Assembly: GCF_009828015.1 (NCBI RefSeq) | Contig: NZ_WTYG01000001.1 | Location: forward strand, 868,001 to 932,000 | DNA length: 64,000 nucleotides | Reading direction: 5' to 3' | From: Qipengyuania citrea | GTDB taxonomy: Bacteria > Pseudomonadota > Alphaproteobacteria > Sphingomonadales > Sphingomonadaceae | Shown here: positions 24,001 to 32,562 of the stretch, one piece after another | Layout of the letters: each line of letters opens with the position of its first letter | Numbering within the stretch: the first letter of the stretch is position 1 | The notes under the pieces: model-generated | Told to the model about the DNA's origin: nothing | The model's database searches: none | The model's input: the letters and a program-made list of their open reading frames with translations, nothing else | Program-made: the position numbers and the translations under genes

Positions 24001-25296
24001 ATGAGCTTTCCCTGGGCCAAGGAATACGCCCCCACCAATGGGGTCACCAAATTCCTCGACGAGAAGTTGCCGCTGCCGCGCCTCGTTTATAACGCTGTCG
24101 GCGCAGGTTATCCGGTGCCGCGCAACCTGAGCTATTTCTGGAATTTCGGCGTCCTCGCCGGCTTCTTCCTGGTGGTGCAGATCGTCACTGGTGTGGTTCT
24201 GGCGATGCATTATGCCGCCAATGCGCAGGTCGCCTTCGCGACGACCGAGCATATAATGCGTGACGTCAACTGGGGCTGGATGATGCGCTATGCGCACGCC
24301 AATGGCGCCAGCTTCTTCTTCATCGTGATCTACCTCCACATCTTCCGCGGCCTGTTCTACAGCTCGTACAAGGCCCCGCGGGAAATGATCTGGCTGCTCG
24401 GTGTGGTCATCTTCCTGCTCATGATGGCGACCGCGTTCATGGGTTACGTCCTGCCCTGGGGCCAGATGAGCTTCTGGGGTGCCAAGGTGATCACCGGCCT
24501 GTTCGGTGCCATTCCCGTGGTCGGCGAACCGATCCAGGTGTGGCTGCTGGGCGGCTTCGCGCCCGACAATGCCGCGCTCAACCGCTTTTTCAGTCTCCAC
24601 TTCCTGCTGCCCTTCGTGATTGCGGGTGTCGTCATCCTGCACATCTGGGCGCTGCACATTCCCGGTTCGTCGAACCCGACCGGTGTCGAAGTGAAGAGCG
24701 AGAGCGATACGCTCCCGTTCCATCCGTACTACACCGCGAAGGACGGCTTCGGCCTCGGCATCGCGCTGCTGCTGTTCTTCACCATGGTGTTCTTCCTGCC
24801 CAATGCGCTGGGCCACCCGGACAATTACATCGAAGCCAACCCGCTTTCGACGCCGGCGCACATCGTGCCCGAATGGTACTTCTGGCCGTTCTACGCGATC
24901 CTGCGCGCCTTCACCGTCGACTTCCTGTTCTTCCCCGCGAAGCTGCTCGGCGTGATTGCAATGTTCGGCTCGATCCTGGTGTGGTTCATCCTGCCCTGGC
25001 TCGACAAGTCGCCCGTGCGCAGCGGCCACTACCGCCCGCTGTTCCGCAAGTTCTTCTGGTTCGGCCTGATCCCCGCGATGGTCGTGCTGTTCATCTGCGG
25101 CGGTGCCCCGGCGGAAGAGCCCTATGTGATGCTCAGCCAGATCGCGACGGCGTATTACTTCCTGCACTTCCTCGTGATCCTGCCGATCGTCGGCCAGATC
25201 GAGAAGTCCGAACCGCTGCCCTATTCGATCACCGAAGCCGTCCTCGGCTCGGACAAGAAGGCGGTGCTCGGCGAAAACACCACGCCGGCCGTCTAA
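24001..25296 (+). CDS. petB: Cytochrome b of the bc1 complex
   Basis: A 431-residue cytochrome b (fbcB/petB), the quinone-oxidising and -reducing core of complex III. Eight-helix architecture is visible. The heme-binding histidines lie in the second and fourth helices ([20 protein letters not shown] and [20 protein letters not shown]). The Qo-site signature PEWY appears as [15 protein letters not shown], and [17 protein letters not shown] is the cd-helix region. The C-terminal part extends to residue 431 with [17 protein letters not shown] tail. It begins 23 nt after petA with AGAGAAGAGA upstream. Essential for aerobic respiration with cytochrome c oxidases. Confidence 0.98.
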   Translation: MSFPWAKEYAPTNGVTKFLDEKLPLPRLVYNAVGAGYPVPRNLSYFWNFGVLAGFFLVVQIVTGVVLAMHYAANAQVAFATTEHIMRDVNWGWMMRYAHANGASFFFIVIYLHIFRGLFYSSYKAPREMIWLLGVVIFLLMMATAFMGYVLPWGQMSFWGAKVITGLFGAIPVVGEPIQVWLLGGFAPDNAALNRFFSLHFLLPFVIAGVVILHIWALHIPGSSNPTGVEVKSESDTLPFHPYYTAKDGFGLGIALLLFFTMVFFLPNALGHPDNYIEANPLSTPAHIVPEWYFWPFYAILRAFTVDFLFFPAKLLGVIAMFGSILVWFILPWLDKSPVRSGHYRPLFRKFFWFGLIPAMVVLFICGGAPAEEPYVMLSQIATAYYFLHFLVILPIVGQIEKSEPLPYSITEAVLGSDKKAVLGENTTPAV

Positions 25297-25315
25297 GCGA
25301 GTTACGAGACCAGAC

Positions 25316-26167
25316 ATGACCAAGCTTCTCAGCATCCGCCTCGTCGCCATTCTCGTCGGCCTCGGCTTCGCACTGATTGCGCTCTATTCCTTCGTCTTGG
25401 GTGCCTATGCCTGGATGACCGAAGAGCCTGCCGGGCACCTTCCCTACGAGGAACCGCGTGATATCGCCTTCTCGTTCGACGGGCCGTTCGGCAAGTGGGA
25501 CATCCAGCAGCTGCAGCGCGGCTTCAAGGTTTACGACGAGGTTTGTGCGGCATGCCACAGCCTCAAGTTCGTCGCCTTCCGCGACCTCGAACAGCTTGGC
25601 TATGACGAGGGCCAGGTAAAGGCGTTCGCCGCTTCGAAGCAGGTGCCGGGTATCGATCCGAACACCGGGGAAGCGACCACGCGCCCCGGCCTTCCGACCG
25701 ACTACTTCCCCGATCCCTATCCCAACAATGTTGCGGCTGCGGCGGCGAACAACAACGCCATCCCGCCCGACCTATCGCTGATGACCAAGGCGCGCGGCGA
25801 CGGTGTGAACTACGTGGCTTCGCTGCTTTCGGGCTATTCCGAGCCGACGGCGGAACTGCTCGCCGAACATCCCGAAGCCGCTCCGGGACCGGGTCTCTAT
25901 CACAACCCCTATTTCCCGAACCTCAACCTCGCGATGGCTCCGCCGCTGACCACCACGGGCCAGGTCACCTATGACGACGGGACGGAGGCGACGGTGGAAC
26001 AGATGTCGACCGATGTCGCGGCCTTCCTCGCCTGGACCGCAGAACCGACCATGGTCCAGCGCAAGCAGACCGGCTGGCCGGTGTTGATCTTCCTGCTCTT
26101 CGCTACGGTTCTGGCCTATTTGTCGAAACAGCAGATCTGGGCAGCGGCAAAGCCCAAGAAAGACTGA
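25316..26167 (+). CDS. petC: Cytochrome c1 of the bc1 complex
   Basis: A 283-residue c-type cytochrome of complex III. Residues 10-33 form an N-terminal hydrophobic signal; the covalent heme site CAACH is at 77-81 (VCAACHSLKFVAFRDLEQLG). The Met axial ligand probably lies in LNLAMAPPL. The C-terminal anchor VLIFLLFATVLAYLSKQQIW keeps the heme domain in the periplasm. It starts 19 nt after petB; a hairpin follows the stop, closing the petABC unit. Confidence 0.97.
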   Translation: MTKLLSIRLVAILVGLGFALIALYSFVLGAYAWMTEEPAGHLPYEEPRDIAFSFDGPFGKWDIQQLQRGFKVYDEVCAACHSLKFVAFRDLEQLGYDEGQVKAFAASKQVPGIDPNTGEATTRPGLPTDYFPDPYPNNVAAAAANNNAIPPDLSLMTKARGDGVNYVASLLSGYSEPTAELLAEHPEAAPGPGLYHNPYFPNLNLAMAPPLTTTGQVTYDDGTEATVEQMSTDVAAFLAWTAEPTMVQRKQTGWPVLIFLLFATVLAYLSKQQIWAAAKPKKD

Positions 26168-26191
26168 ACCCATTCGGTCTGACGATTTTCG

Positions 26192-26225
26192 CGCCCCTTG
26201 CATCCTGGTGATGCGAGGGGCGTTT
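26192..26225 (+). terminator. Probable intrinsic terminator of petABC
   Basis: CGCCCCTTGCAT (26192-26203) pairs with ATGCGAGGGGCG (26211-26222), 12 pairs with one G-T, around a 7-nt loop, and is followed by TTTCGAAT. It lies between petC and apt. The T-run is only three bases, so read-through into apt is possible. Confidence 0.6.
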
Positions 26226-26245
26226 CGAATCCGGGGAGGTAGGCC

Positions 26246-26776
26246 ATGACGCCTGACGAAATCAAAGCACTTGTCCGCACGATTCCGGACTTCCCCAAGA
26301 CGGGTATCCAGTTTCGCGACATCACCACGCTTCTCGGTCATGGCCGCGGTTTTGCTGCAACGGTCGAGTGGTTGACGCAGGCGGTTGCGGGCGCTGAAGC
26401 GATTGCGGGCATGGAAGCGCGCGGCTTTATCTTCGGTGCAGCGGTGGCTGCCCGGCTCGAGTTGCCCTTCCTGCCGATCCGCAAGCCGGGTAAATTGCCC
26501 TGCGAAGTGATCGGCGTCGAATACGAACTGGAATACGGGCTCGACCGCTTGGAAATGGATCCCGCCGCGGTCGGCGCAGGCCAGCATGTGGCGATCGTCG
26601 ACGACCTGCTCGCGACCGGGGGCACCGCGGTCGCCGCTACCGAACTGCTCCGCAAAGCCGGTGCGCGTGTCGATCGCGCTGCATTCGTGATCGACCTGCC
26701 CGATCTGGGTGGCAATGCGCGCTTGGCCAGCCAGTCGCTCGATGTCCGCGCCTTGATGGCCTTCGATGGCGACTAA
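26246..26776 (+). CDS. apt: Adenine phosphoribosyltransferase
   Basis: A 176-residue type I phosphoribosyltransferase salvaging adenine to AMP with PRPP. FPKTGIQFRDITTLL and GMEARGFIFGAAVA are Apt-specific; VAIVDDLLATGGTAVAATEL is the PRPP-binding loop; FLPIRKPGKLPCEV holds the flexible-loop lysine and arginine. Length is close to the usual 170-180. A GGGGAGG site lies 7 nt before the ATG. It is separated from petC by a hairpin and from the antiporter by 102 nt. Confidence 0.97.
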   Translation: MTPDEIKALVRTIPDFPKTGIQFRDITTLLGHGRGFAATVEWLTQAVAGAEAIAGMEARGFIFGAAVAARLELPFLPIRKPGKLPCEVIGVEYELEYGLDRLEMDPAAVGAGQHVAIVDDLLATGGTAVAATELLRKAGARVDRAAFVIDLPDLGGNARLASQSLDVRALMAFDGD

Positions 26777-26878
26777 GCGTTTCGCGCAGGACTGGATATA
26801 TTCTGTCCATCGGGCATTAAGGGTACTCGCGCGTTGCGGCGCACCGGTCGGCGGACAGCCGCGCAGCCAGAGAGACCC

Positions 26879-28732
26879 ATGGAACAATCACTAGTCATCG
26901 CGATGGTCGGCATGCTGGGCATAGGTGCCCAATGGCTGGCCTGGCGGACGGGTTGGCCGGCCATCGTCCTTATGCTTGCGGCGGGCTTCCTGGCGGGCCC
27001 GGTGCTCGGCCTGTTCGATCCCGAACACGCATTCGGCGACCTGCTCGATCCGATGATCGCTATCGGGGTCGCGCTCATCCTGTTCGAAGGCGGGCTCAGC
27101 CTCGATTTTCGTGAGCTTCGGCATGCAGGCGAAGGGGTCTGGCGGCTGGTCTTGCTGGGCGGGCCGATCGCTTGGGTGCTCGGCGCATTCGCTGCGCACT
27201 CGATCGGCGGTCTCGAATGGCCGGTGGCGATCCTGTTCGCCGGCATCCTGGTAGTCACCGGGCCGACGGTGGTGATGCCGCTGCTGCGCCAATCGTCGGT
27301 CAAGGCACGGCCCGCAGCGATCCTCAAGTGGGAAGCCATCGTCAACGACCCCATCGGCGCGCTCTTCGCAGTGGTGTCCTACGAATATTTTCGCGCGGTT
27401 ACCGAATCGCCTGGTGCCAGCCTGTTCGAAGTCGTCCCGCCGCTGATCATCGCCGCCATCATCGCAGGTCTGATCGGCTATGTCGCGGCCGCGGCGATCG
27501 CCTGGGCGTTTCCGCGCGGGGCCATTCCCGAATATCTCAAGGTGCCCGTGCTGCTTACCTCGGTCATCGTAGTGTTCGTGCTGTCCAACCAGATCGAGCA
27601 CGAAGCCGGGCTGGTCGCGGTGACCGTGATGGGCATCGCGCTGGCGAACATGAACGTTTCGTCCCTGCGCAGCATTCATCCGTTCAAGCAGAACATCGCG
27701 GTAATCCTTATCGCCGGCATATTCGTCCTGCTTTCGGCCAGCCTCGAATTCGAGGAACTGGCTTATCTCAACTGGAACTTCGGTCTGTTCCTGCTCGCGC
27801 TGTTGTTCCTCGTTCGACCCGCAACCATCCTGCTGAGCCTGCTCGGCAGTTCGGTCCCGTGGAACGAACGGCTGTTCCTTTCCTGGATCGCACCGCGCGG
27901 TATCGTGCTGGTGGCCATCTCCGGCCTGTTCGCGCTCCGGCTCGAGGATATCGGCTATGACGGTACGGCACTGATCGGGCTCAGCTTCGCGGTGGTGGTC
28001 GCCACCATCGTGGCGCACGGTTTCACGATCGATCTCGTCGCGCGCCTGCTCAATCTCAAGGGCAGCAACCGCCCGGGGGTGCTCATCGTCGGGAGCACGC
28101 CGTGGACGATCTCGCTTGCGCTCATGATGCAGGAACTCAAGGCGCCCGTGATGGTCGTCGATTCGAGCTGGCAGCGGCTCGCGCTCGCCCGCCAGAAGGG
28201 GCTGCCTTTCTACCATGGGGAAATCCTCAATGAGGCGACCGAGCACAATCTCGACCTGACCCCCTATTCAGTGCTGGTGGCGGCAACCGAAAACGAGGCG
28301 TACAACGCGCTCGTCTGCAATGAATTCGCCTATGAGATCGGACGCGATACGGTTTTCCAGCTCGGTGATGCGATCGACGACGAGGACCGCCACGCGCTGC
28401 CGAGCGGCATCCGCGGCCGCGCCTTGTTCGAAAGCGGCTTCGGCGTCGAAGACGTAAACGAACGGCTGGCGCGGGGCTGGGTGTTCCGCAAGACCAAGCT
28501 CTCGGAAGAATTCACCTTTGCCGCGGCGCAGGATCGCTTGCCCGATGCCGCCGCCATGCTGCTGCTGGTGCGCGACAACGGCACGCTGCGCTTCTTCACG
28601 CATGCCGCGCGGCCCGAGCCGCGGGCAGGCGACGTGATCGTCAGTTTCGCGCCTCCGCAGGAACGCAGCGCTCAGGATGCGGCTGCCAAACGCGATCGCA
28701 AACGCAACAAGACCGCCGAACAGGGGGCATGA
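26879..28732 (+). CDS. Cation:proton antiporter, NhaP/CPA1 type with TrkA-N domain
   Basis: A 617-residue membrane antiporter. The first ~390 residues have about twelve helices with family landmarks: LILFEGGLSLDFRELR, GILVVTGPTVVMPLLRQS and EAIVNDPIGALFAVV (the ND ion-binding pair of CPA1 exchangers) and SWIAPRGIVLVAISGLFALRL. The C-terminal half starts with GVLIVGSTPWTISLALMMQE, a Rossmann TrkA-N-like regulatory domain, and LVAATENEAYNALVCNEFA. NhaP2-like proteins exchange K+ or Na+ for protons. The ATG at 26879 replaces a longer in-frame alternative start that would prepend a basic, non-hydrophobic stretch. It is followed after 1 nt by an OmpA-like lipoprotein gene. Confidence 0.87.
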   Translation: MEQSLVIAMVGMLGIGAQWLAWRTGWPAIVLMLAAGFLAGPVLGLFDPEHAFGDLLDPMIAIGVALILFEGGLSLDFRELRHAGEGVWRLVLLGGPIAWVLGAFAAHSIGGLEWPVAILFAGILVVTGPTVVMPLLRQSSVKARPAAILKWEAIVNDPIGALFAVVSYEYFRAVTESPGASLFEVVPPLIIAAIIAGLIGYVAAAAIAWAFPRGAIPEYLKVPVLLTSVIVVFVLSNQIEHEAGLVAVTVMGIALANMNVSSLRSIHPFKQNIAVILIAGIFVLLSASLEFEELAYLNWNFGLFLLALLFLVRPATILLSLLGSSVPWNERLFLSWIAPRGIVLVAISGLFALRLEDIGYDGTALIGLSFAVVVATIVAHGFTIDLVARLLNLKGSNRPGVLIVGSTPWTISLALMMQELKAPVMVVDSSWQRLALARQKGLPFYHGEILNEATEHNLDLTPYSVLVAATENEAYNALVCNEFAYEIGRDTVFQLGDAIDDEDRHALPSGIRGRALFESGFGVEDVNERLARGWVFRKTKLSEEFTFAAAQDRLPDAAAMLLLVRDNGTLRFFTHAARPEPRAGDVIVSFAPPQERSAQDAAAKRDRKRNKTAEQGA

Positions 28733-28733
28733 G

Positions 28734-29351
28734 ATGAAGCACCGTTCCACTCTGACACTGGCGGCCGCCATGGCGGCTACGATGCTTGCAGGCTGCAAGG
28801 ATGATCAGCCGCAGCCGCCCTCCGATGCCGACGCGCCGCCCGAAAAGCGCTCGATCTTCCGGCCCGAGTTCCAGGTCGAGCCAATCGAGAGTTTCGAGCC
28901 CAGCGGGTCGCTCGAAACCACTGTGGAGTTCCCCGACGGCACCGAACTGACCGAAGAAGGCCGCGCGGCGCTCGCCACAGTGCTTGCGTCGCCGCAGAAC
29001 GAGGAAGGCGGGCTGATCTATCTGCGCGGTCACACCGACAGCGGTGGCAGCGACGAGGCGAATATGCGGGCATCGCTCGCCCGGGCCGAGGCGGTGCGCG
29101 ACTGGCTGGTCGAAAACGGCGTCGCCGAAGACCGGATCCGCACAATTGCCTTCGGCGAGCAGAACCCCATCGCCCCGAATGCCCTCCCGGACGGTACGCC
29201 CGACGAAGACGGCCGTGCCGCCAACCGGCGCGTCGAAATCGAGGTCCTCACGCGCGAACCGCCGATGATCGAGGACGAGCCGACTCTGGCGGAAACGCTG
29301 GCATCCTCCGCAGAAGAAGAACGCGGTGAAAGCAGCGATACGTCACAATAG
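28734..29351 (+). CDS. OmpA-family lipoprotein with acidic tail
   Basis: A 205-residue lipoprotein. The signal MKHRSTLTLAAAMAATMLAGC ends at lipobox LAGC (Cys21). After a proline- and acid-rich spacer comes an OmpA-like domain: IYLRGHTDSGGSDEANMRA and SLARAEAVRDWLVENGVAED, with the Asp of HTD and the Arg of ARAEA spaced 15 apart as in peptidoglycan-binding relatives, then ANRRVEIEVL. It ends in a very acidic serine-rich tail (EEERGESSDTSQ). It lacks the glycine zipper seen in the lipoprotein at 3302. It is coupled to the antiporter gene (1-nt gap). Precise partner unknown. Confidence 0.84.
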   Translation: MKHRSTLTLAAAMAATMLAGCKDDQPQPPSDADAPPEKRSIFRPEFQVEPIESFEPSGSLETTVEFPDGTELTEEGRAALATVLASPQNEEGGLIYLRGHTDSGGSDEANMRASLARAEAVRDWLVENGVAEDRIRTIAFGEQNPIAPNALPDGTPDEDGRAANRRVEIEVLTREPPMIEDEPTLAETLASSAEEERGESSDTSQ

Positions 29352-29397
29352 CGTGTTGACGCCGAAGCCGCTTCGATGGCATTGGCGCCGCACCCGA

Positions 29398-29471
29398 GCG
29401 GGTATAGCATAGTGGTAATGCTCCAGCCTTCCAAGCTGGCTAGAGGGGTTCGATTCCCCTTACCCGCTCCA
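29398..29471 (+). tRNA. tRNA-Gly (anticodon TCC)
   Basis: Acceptor GCGGGTA pairs with TACCCGC; D-arm GCAT..ATGC around AGTGGTA; anticodon stem CCAGC/GCTGG with loop CTTCCAA (anticodon TCC, reading GGA/GGG); T-arm GGGG-TTCGATT-CCCC; discriminator T and encoded CCA at 29469-29471. A TTGACG at 29356-29361 could be its -35 element. Confidence 0.97.
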
Positions 29472-29520
29472 TCTTTCCTTCGTTTCTATCGCTTGTCCCG
29501 GACAGCTTCCGGGAGCGCAG

Positions 29521-30372
29521 TCACGTTAGCGGCATATTGTCGATCAGCCGGGTCCCGCCGATCCGTGCGGCCACGAACAGCCGGCTGTCTGCCATAGCGC
29601 TATCGGCGGGGCCAAGATCGTCGCCACGGCGTAGTTCGGCATAGTCGATACTGCCAAAGCCCGCACTGGTCAGTTCCCCCCGCAGGTCCTCGAGCACGGT
29701 GTTGGACGGCTCGCCCTGCATCAGGCGGGCGATCGCCTGCTTCATGCTGCGTGGCAGTGCCGCACCGGCACAGCGCTGGTCGGGCGTGAGATAGGCATTG
29801 CGGCTCGACATGGCGAGACCATCGGCCTCGCGGACGATGGCAACACCGTGAATCGCATCGACATGCGGCCGCGTAAGATCGAGGTCGCGCGCCATCCTGC
29901 GAATGACTGCCAACTGCTGCCAGTCCTTTTCGCCAAAGAATGCCATGTCCGGGCGAACCTGGTTGAACAGTTTGCAGACGACCGTGGCCACGCCGTCGAA
30001 ATGCCCGGGGCGATCGCCGCCGCACAGGCCCTCGCTGACGCCCGCGACCGAGATGTTGGTGGCATAGCCCGCAGGATAGACGATGTCGGGAGCAGGCGCC
30101 CACAACAGCGCCACGCCTTCCGTTTCGAGCAATGCGGCGTCCCGTGCGAGCTGCCGCGGGTATGCATCGAGATCTTCGTTTGGGCCAAACTGGCGCGGAT
30201 TGACGAAGATGGAGACCGCCACATGATCCGCCTTGGCCCGGGCGGCCCTGACCAGGGTCAGATGCCCCTCGTGCAGCGCGCCCATGGTGGGGACCAGCGC
30301 AATCGTGCCGCTACCGCCCAGTCTATCGGTGGCAGCCCGCAGGTCATCGAGCGTGTGGACGGTAAGCAGCAT
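29521..30372 (-). CDS. panC: Pantothenate synthetase (pantoate--beta-alanine ligase)
   Basis: A 283-residue ATP-dependent ligase making pantothenate for coenzyme A. ALVPTMGALHEGHLTLVRAA carries the HxGH-type motif (HEGH); VSIFVNPRQFGPNEDL, FFGEKDWQQLAVIRRM (KxxQ pantoate/AMP site) and GLAMSSRNAYLTP (the KMSKS-equivalent loop) are all present. The ATG at 30372 follows GAGACGA and gives the usual start. panB is not nearby, so the gene looks monocistronic. It lies downstream of the CsgG-like gene in the same direction but behind a terminator hairpin. Confidence 0.96.
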   Translation of the reverse strand: MLLTVHTLDDLRAATDRLGGSGTIALVPTMGALHEGHLTLVRAARAKADHVAVSIFVNPRQFGPNEDLDAYPRQLARDAALLETEGVALLWAPAPDIVYPAGYATNISVAGVSEGLCGGDRPGHFDGVATVVCKLFNQVRPDMAFFGEKDWQQLAVIRRMARDLDLTRPHVDAIHGVAIVREADGLAMSSRNAYLTPDQRCAGAALPRSMKQAIARLMQGEPSNTVLEDLRGELTSAGFGSIDYAELRRGDDLGPADSAMADSRLFVAARIGGTRLIDNMPLT

Positions 30373-30405
30373 TCGTCTCCCGAAAGAAAGGCAATGGAAT
30401 CGAAA

Positions 30406-30435
30406 GGGGCGGAGCGACCTGTGCCGTTCCGCCCC
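30406..30435 (-). terminator. Intrinsic-type terminator after the CsgG-like gene
   Basis: GGGGCGGA (30406-30413) pairs with TCCGCCCC (30428-30435) around a 14-nt loop. Read on the minus strand it is followed by CTTTCGATTCC, a modest U-run. Its minus-strand 3' arm, CGCTCCGCCCCTTTC, is identical over 15 nt to part of the terminator at 37371-37398. Confidence 0.6.
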
Positions 30436-30457
30436 TCGCGTGGCAAGATCGCCGATG

Positions 30458-31231
30458 TCAGCGTGCGATGGGTGCCGCGGCAGCCGCATCCGTCGGCAGG
30501 CCGCCCAACTGGGTCACCAGATCGGTATAGGCATTGAGGTAGGCCAGCACGATGATCTGTCCGATCGCCGTGTTCTCATACCCGCCGAAGCCCCCTGCAG
30601 CGCCGCCCCCGCCGCCGAACAAGCCGCCCCCGGCAGCCCAGCCGAGGTCCTTTTTGCGAAAATAGCCTTCGACCAGCGCTTCCTCGACCGTGGTTCGGGC
30701 ATTCACCAGCGACAGGACGACATTGGCTTCGCCTTTCTTGACGCGAATTCCGCCTACCAGCGCGCCGGCGGTGCGGCCGAACAGGCCGCCGACCACTCCA
30801 CCGAGCACTCCGCCGCCTCCGCCCGAATTGCTGTTCGCGCTGACAATGTCGGGTTGGAGGAAGTAATCGGCTGTGCGGACCTGGCCCAGGCCGACATTCT
30901 GCCCGTCCTGCAATTCGCCCTGTTCCTCCAGCGCGCGTTCCATGGCGCGGCTGCGCATTGCCCGGCCGCGGCTGACCATGGTAAAACAGCCAGAGCGTTG
31001 GACAAACACCCGGATGATCTGTTCGGGGCTGCCGAGATTGAGCTCGCGCCACCATTTGTCGTCGGGTTCGACCACGGCAATCGTCCCAAGGTTTTGCGAG
31101 CAGCGCGGAATTTCCATGCTCGCCCGCTCCTGCGCCTTGCGGCCCGAGGAGCGCCCCTGCGCAACTACGGGTTCGGCAGCCATGCCGGTCACGCAGAAGA
31201 GAGCGAGTGCGGTGTAGATCAGTTTCTTCAT
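30458..31231 (-). CDS. CsgG/HfaB-like exported protein
   Basis: A 257-residue exported protein resembling CsgG-family proteins. The signal peptide runs to about residue 25 (PVVAQ). It has no usable lipobox: the cysteine at residue 13 is preceded by Phe, unlike classical CsgG lipoproteins. The CsgG core is visible as IAVVEPDDKWWRELNL, VQRSGCFTMVSRGRAMRSRA (residues 78-97) and TADYFLQPDIV, then NVVLSLVNARTTVEEALVEG. Two glycine-rich insertions occur at 137-162 and 199-218. Relatives form outer-membrane secretion channels for curli or holdfast-anchor proteins, but no csgA/B/E/F or hfa gene is nearby. Family call from pattern only. Confidence 0.72.
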   Translation of the reverse strand: MKKLIYTALALFCVTGMAAEPVVAQGRSSGRKAQERASMEIPRCSQNLGTIAVVEPDDKWWRELNLGSPEQIIRVFVQRSGCFTMVSRGRAMRSRAMERALEEQGELQDGQNVGLGQVRTADYFLQPDIVSANSNSGGGGGVLGGVVGGLFGRTAGALVGGIRVKKGEANVVLSLVNARTTVEEALVEGYFRKKDLGWAAGGGLFGGGGGAAGGFGGYENTAIGQIIVLAYLNAYTDLVTQLGGLPTDAAAAAPIAR

Positions 31232-31430
31232 ATCCTGGGGTTCCTCTAGAATGAGCGTTCGCGGCTGCCGGCTTTGGCCGGTTCTCGCCGGTCTACTGCG
31301 ACCCAGGCGGCCGCGATTCTAGCAAAGCGGACAATGACCGCTAGTAAGCATCCGTCATTGTGGGAATCGGACACGGCAGGCGGGCGCTACATTGCCGCAG
31401 CGCGATGGGTTGGATAGGGACAGGCGCAGT

Positions 31431-31457
31431 ATGAAATTCCCGGCCCCTATTCGATGA
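31431..31457 (+). CDS. Possible 8-codon leader ORF of mipZ
   Basis: ATG at 31431 opens MKFPAPIR and a TGA stop whose first two bases lie in the mipZ start codon (ATGA at 31454-31457). A weak GGGACAGG lies upstream of it, whereas the mipZ ATG itself has no purine-rich site (preceding bases CCCCTATTCG). This would allow translational coupling. It may be chance; eight codons give no protein-level evidence. Confidence 0.3.
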   Translation: MKFPAPIR

Positions 31458-32263
31458 CCGCCCGTCCCCACCGTATCGTTTTTGCGAACGAAAAGGGCGG
31501 CACCGGGAAATCGACCACCGCGGTGCATGTCGCAGTCGCGCTCGCTTTCGGCGGTGCGCGGGTGGCCGCGTTCGATCTCGATCACCGCCAACGGACCATG
31601 TGCCGTTATTTCGAGAACCGTGCGGAGACGATGAAGCGCCGCGGGATCGAACTGCCGACCGCGCAGTGCCATGTGGTCGAGGACCTGGACGAAGCGGGCA
31701 TGGAAGCGTTGATTGCGGCGGAATCCATCGGCGCCGACTTCGTGATCATCGACACGCCTGGCCGTGATGATCCGCTGGCCCGGCATGCGGCGACCATGTC
31801 CGACACGCTGGTCACACCGATGAACGACAGCTTCGTCGACTTCGATCTGATCGGACAGGTCGAAAGCGAGAATTTCAAGGTGCGCAAGCTTTCGTTCTAT
31901 GCGGAACTCATATGGGAAGCCCGGCTTAAACGCAGCCGTACGTCGATCGAACAGAACCGCGCGCAGATGGACTGGGTGGTTGTACGCAACCGCACCGGTT
32001 ACACCGAGGCGCGCAATATGGCGCGGATCGAACAGGCGCTTACCGAAATGTCCAAGCGGGTCGGCTTCCGCGTCGCCAAGGGGCTGTCCGAACGCGTGGT
32101 CTACCGCGAGCTCTTCCCCTCGGGCCTGACGCTCCTCGACAAGGGCCATCTGGGCGATCTGGGGACCAGCCACCTGGTGGCGCGGCAGGAATTGCGCGGG
32201 CTTATCGCCACGTTGCGCCTGCCGGGGTCAGAAGCCCGGGAGAAGGCAGCGGCCGCACGATGA
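31454..32263 (+). CDS. mipZ: Division-plane positioning ATPase MipZ
   Basis: A 269-residue ParA/MinD-superfamily ATPase. The deviant Walker A is NEKGGTGKST at residues 12-21, with both the signature Lys14 and Lys19. Family-specific segments follow: VAAFDLDHRQRTMCRYFENR, FVIIDTPGRDDPL (Walker B region), VTPMNDSFVDFDLIGQVE, MDWVVVRNR and VIYRELFP-like VVYRELFPSGLTLLD. MipZ binds ParB near origins and inhibits FtsZ, so that the Z ring forms at midcell. No parB is in the window. It overlaps the J-domain gene by 4 nt and lacks a good ribosome-binding site. Confidence 0.93.
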   Translation: MTARPHRIVFANEKGGTGKSTTAVHVAVALAFGGARVAAFDLDHRQRTMCRYFENRAETMKRRGIELPTAQCHVVEDLDEAGMEALIAAESIGADFVIIDTPGRDDPLARHAATMSDTLVTPMNDSFVDFDLIGQVESENFKVRKLSFYAELIWEARLKRSRTSIEQNRAQMDWVVVRNRTGYTEARNMARIEQALTEMSKRVGFRVAKGLSERVVYRELFPSGLTLLDKGHLGDLGTSHLVARQELRGLIATLRLPGSEAREKAAAAR

Positions 32264-32562
32264 TCCGCTATATTGCCCTGGCCCTGGTAATTTGCGTGGC
32301 ATGCCGCTGGCTGCTTGGGAAATGGCCGTGGGAGTATCTCTCGACCCGCAGTTCGAGCGAGCGCGCGCTCGACAATGCGCGCCGCCTGCTCGATGTCCCG
32401 CGTAACGCTTCGGCCGAAGAAATTCGTTTGGCACATCGGCGCATTGCTACAATCATCCACCCGGACAAAGGCGGTAGCGCCGCGGCGCTGCAAGAGGTGA
32501 ATGCAGCCCGCGACCTGCTGCTCGCCCGGCTTGAACACACGCGAACGGAGCGTTCAGAATGA
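32260..32562 (+). CDS. Membrane-anchored J-domain protein
   Basis: A 100-residue protein with an N-terminal hydrophobic helix (IALALVICVACRWLLG, residues 5-20) and a compact C-terminal J domain: ALDNARRLLDVPRNASAEEI, then HRRIATIIHPDKGGSAAAL with the obligatory HPD at 67-69, and EVNAARDLLL. This resembles the DnaJ-like Tim14/Pam18 layout, in which a single anchor precedes the J domain. Such proteins stimulate an Hsp70 (DnaK) at a membrane site. It overlaps mipZ upstream and the phosphomutase gene downstream by 4 nt each. The client is unknown. Confidence 0.85.
   Translation: MIRYIALALVICVACRWLLGKWPWEYLSTRSSSERALDNARRLLDVPRNASAEEIRLAHRRIATIIHPDKGGSAAALQEVNAARDLLLARLEHTRTERSE

Noticed and set aside
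23980-25350. 456-codon minus-strand open frame
   Set aside because: Antisense to petB; low-complexity acidic and His-rich composition.
26891-28246. 451-codon minus-strand open frame
   Set aside because: Antisense to the antiporter gene; composition as for other shadows.
29497-29513. CCCGGA/TCCGGG hairpin after tRNA-Gly and panC
   Set aside because: No T-run on either strand and only 6 bp, so a terminator call is not supported.
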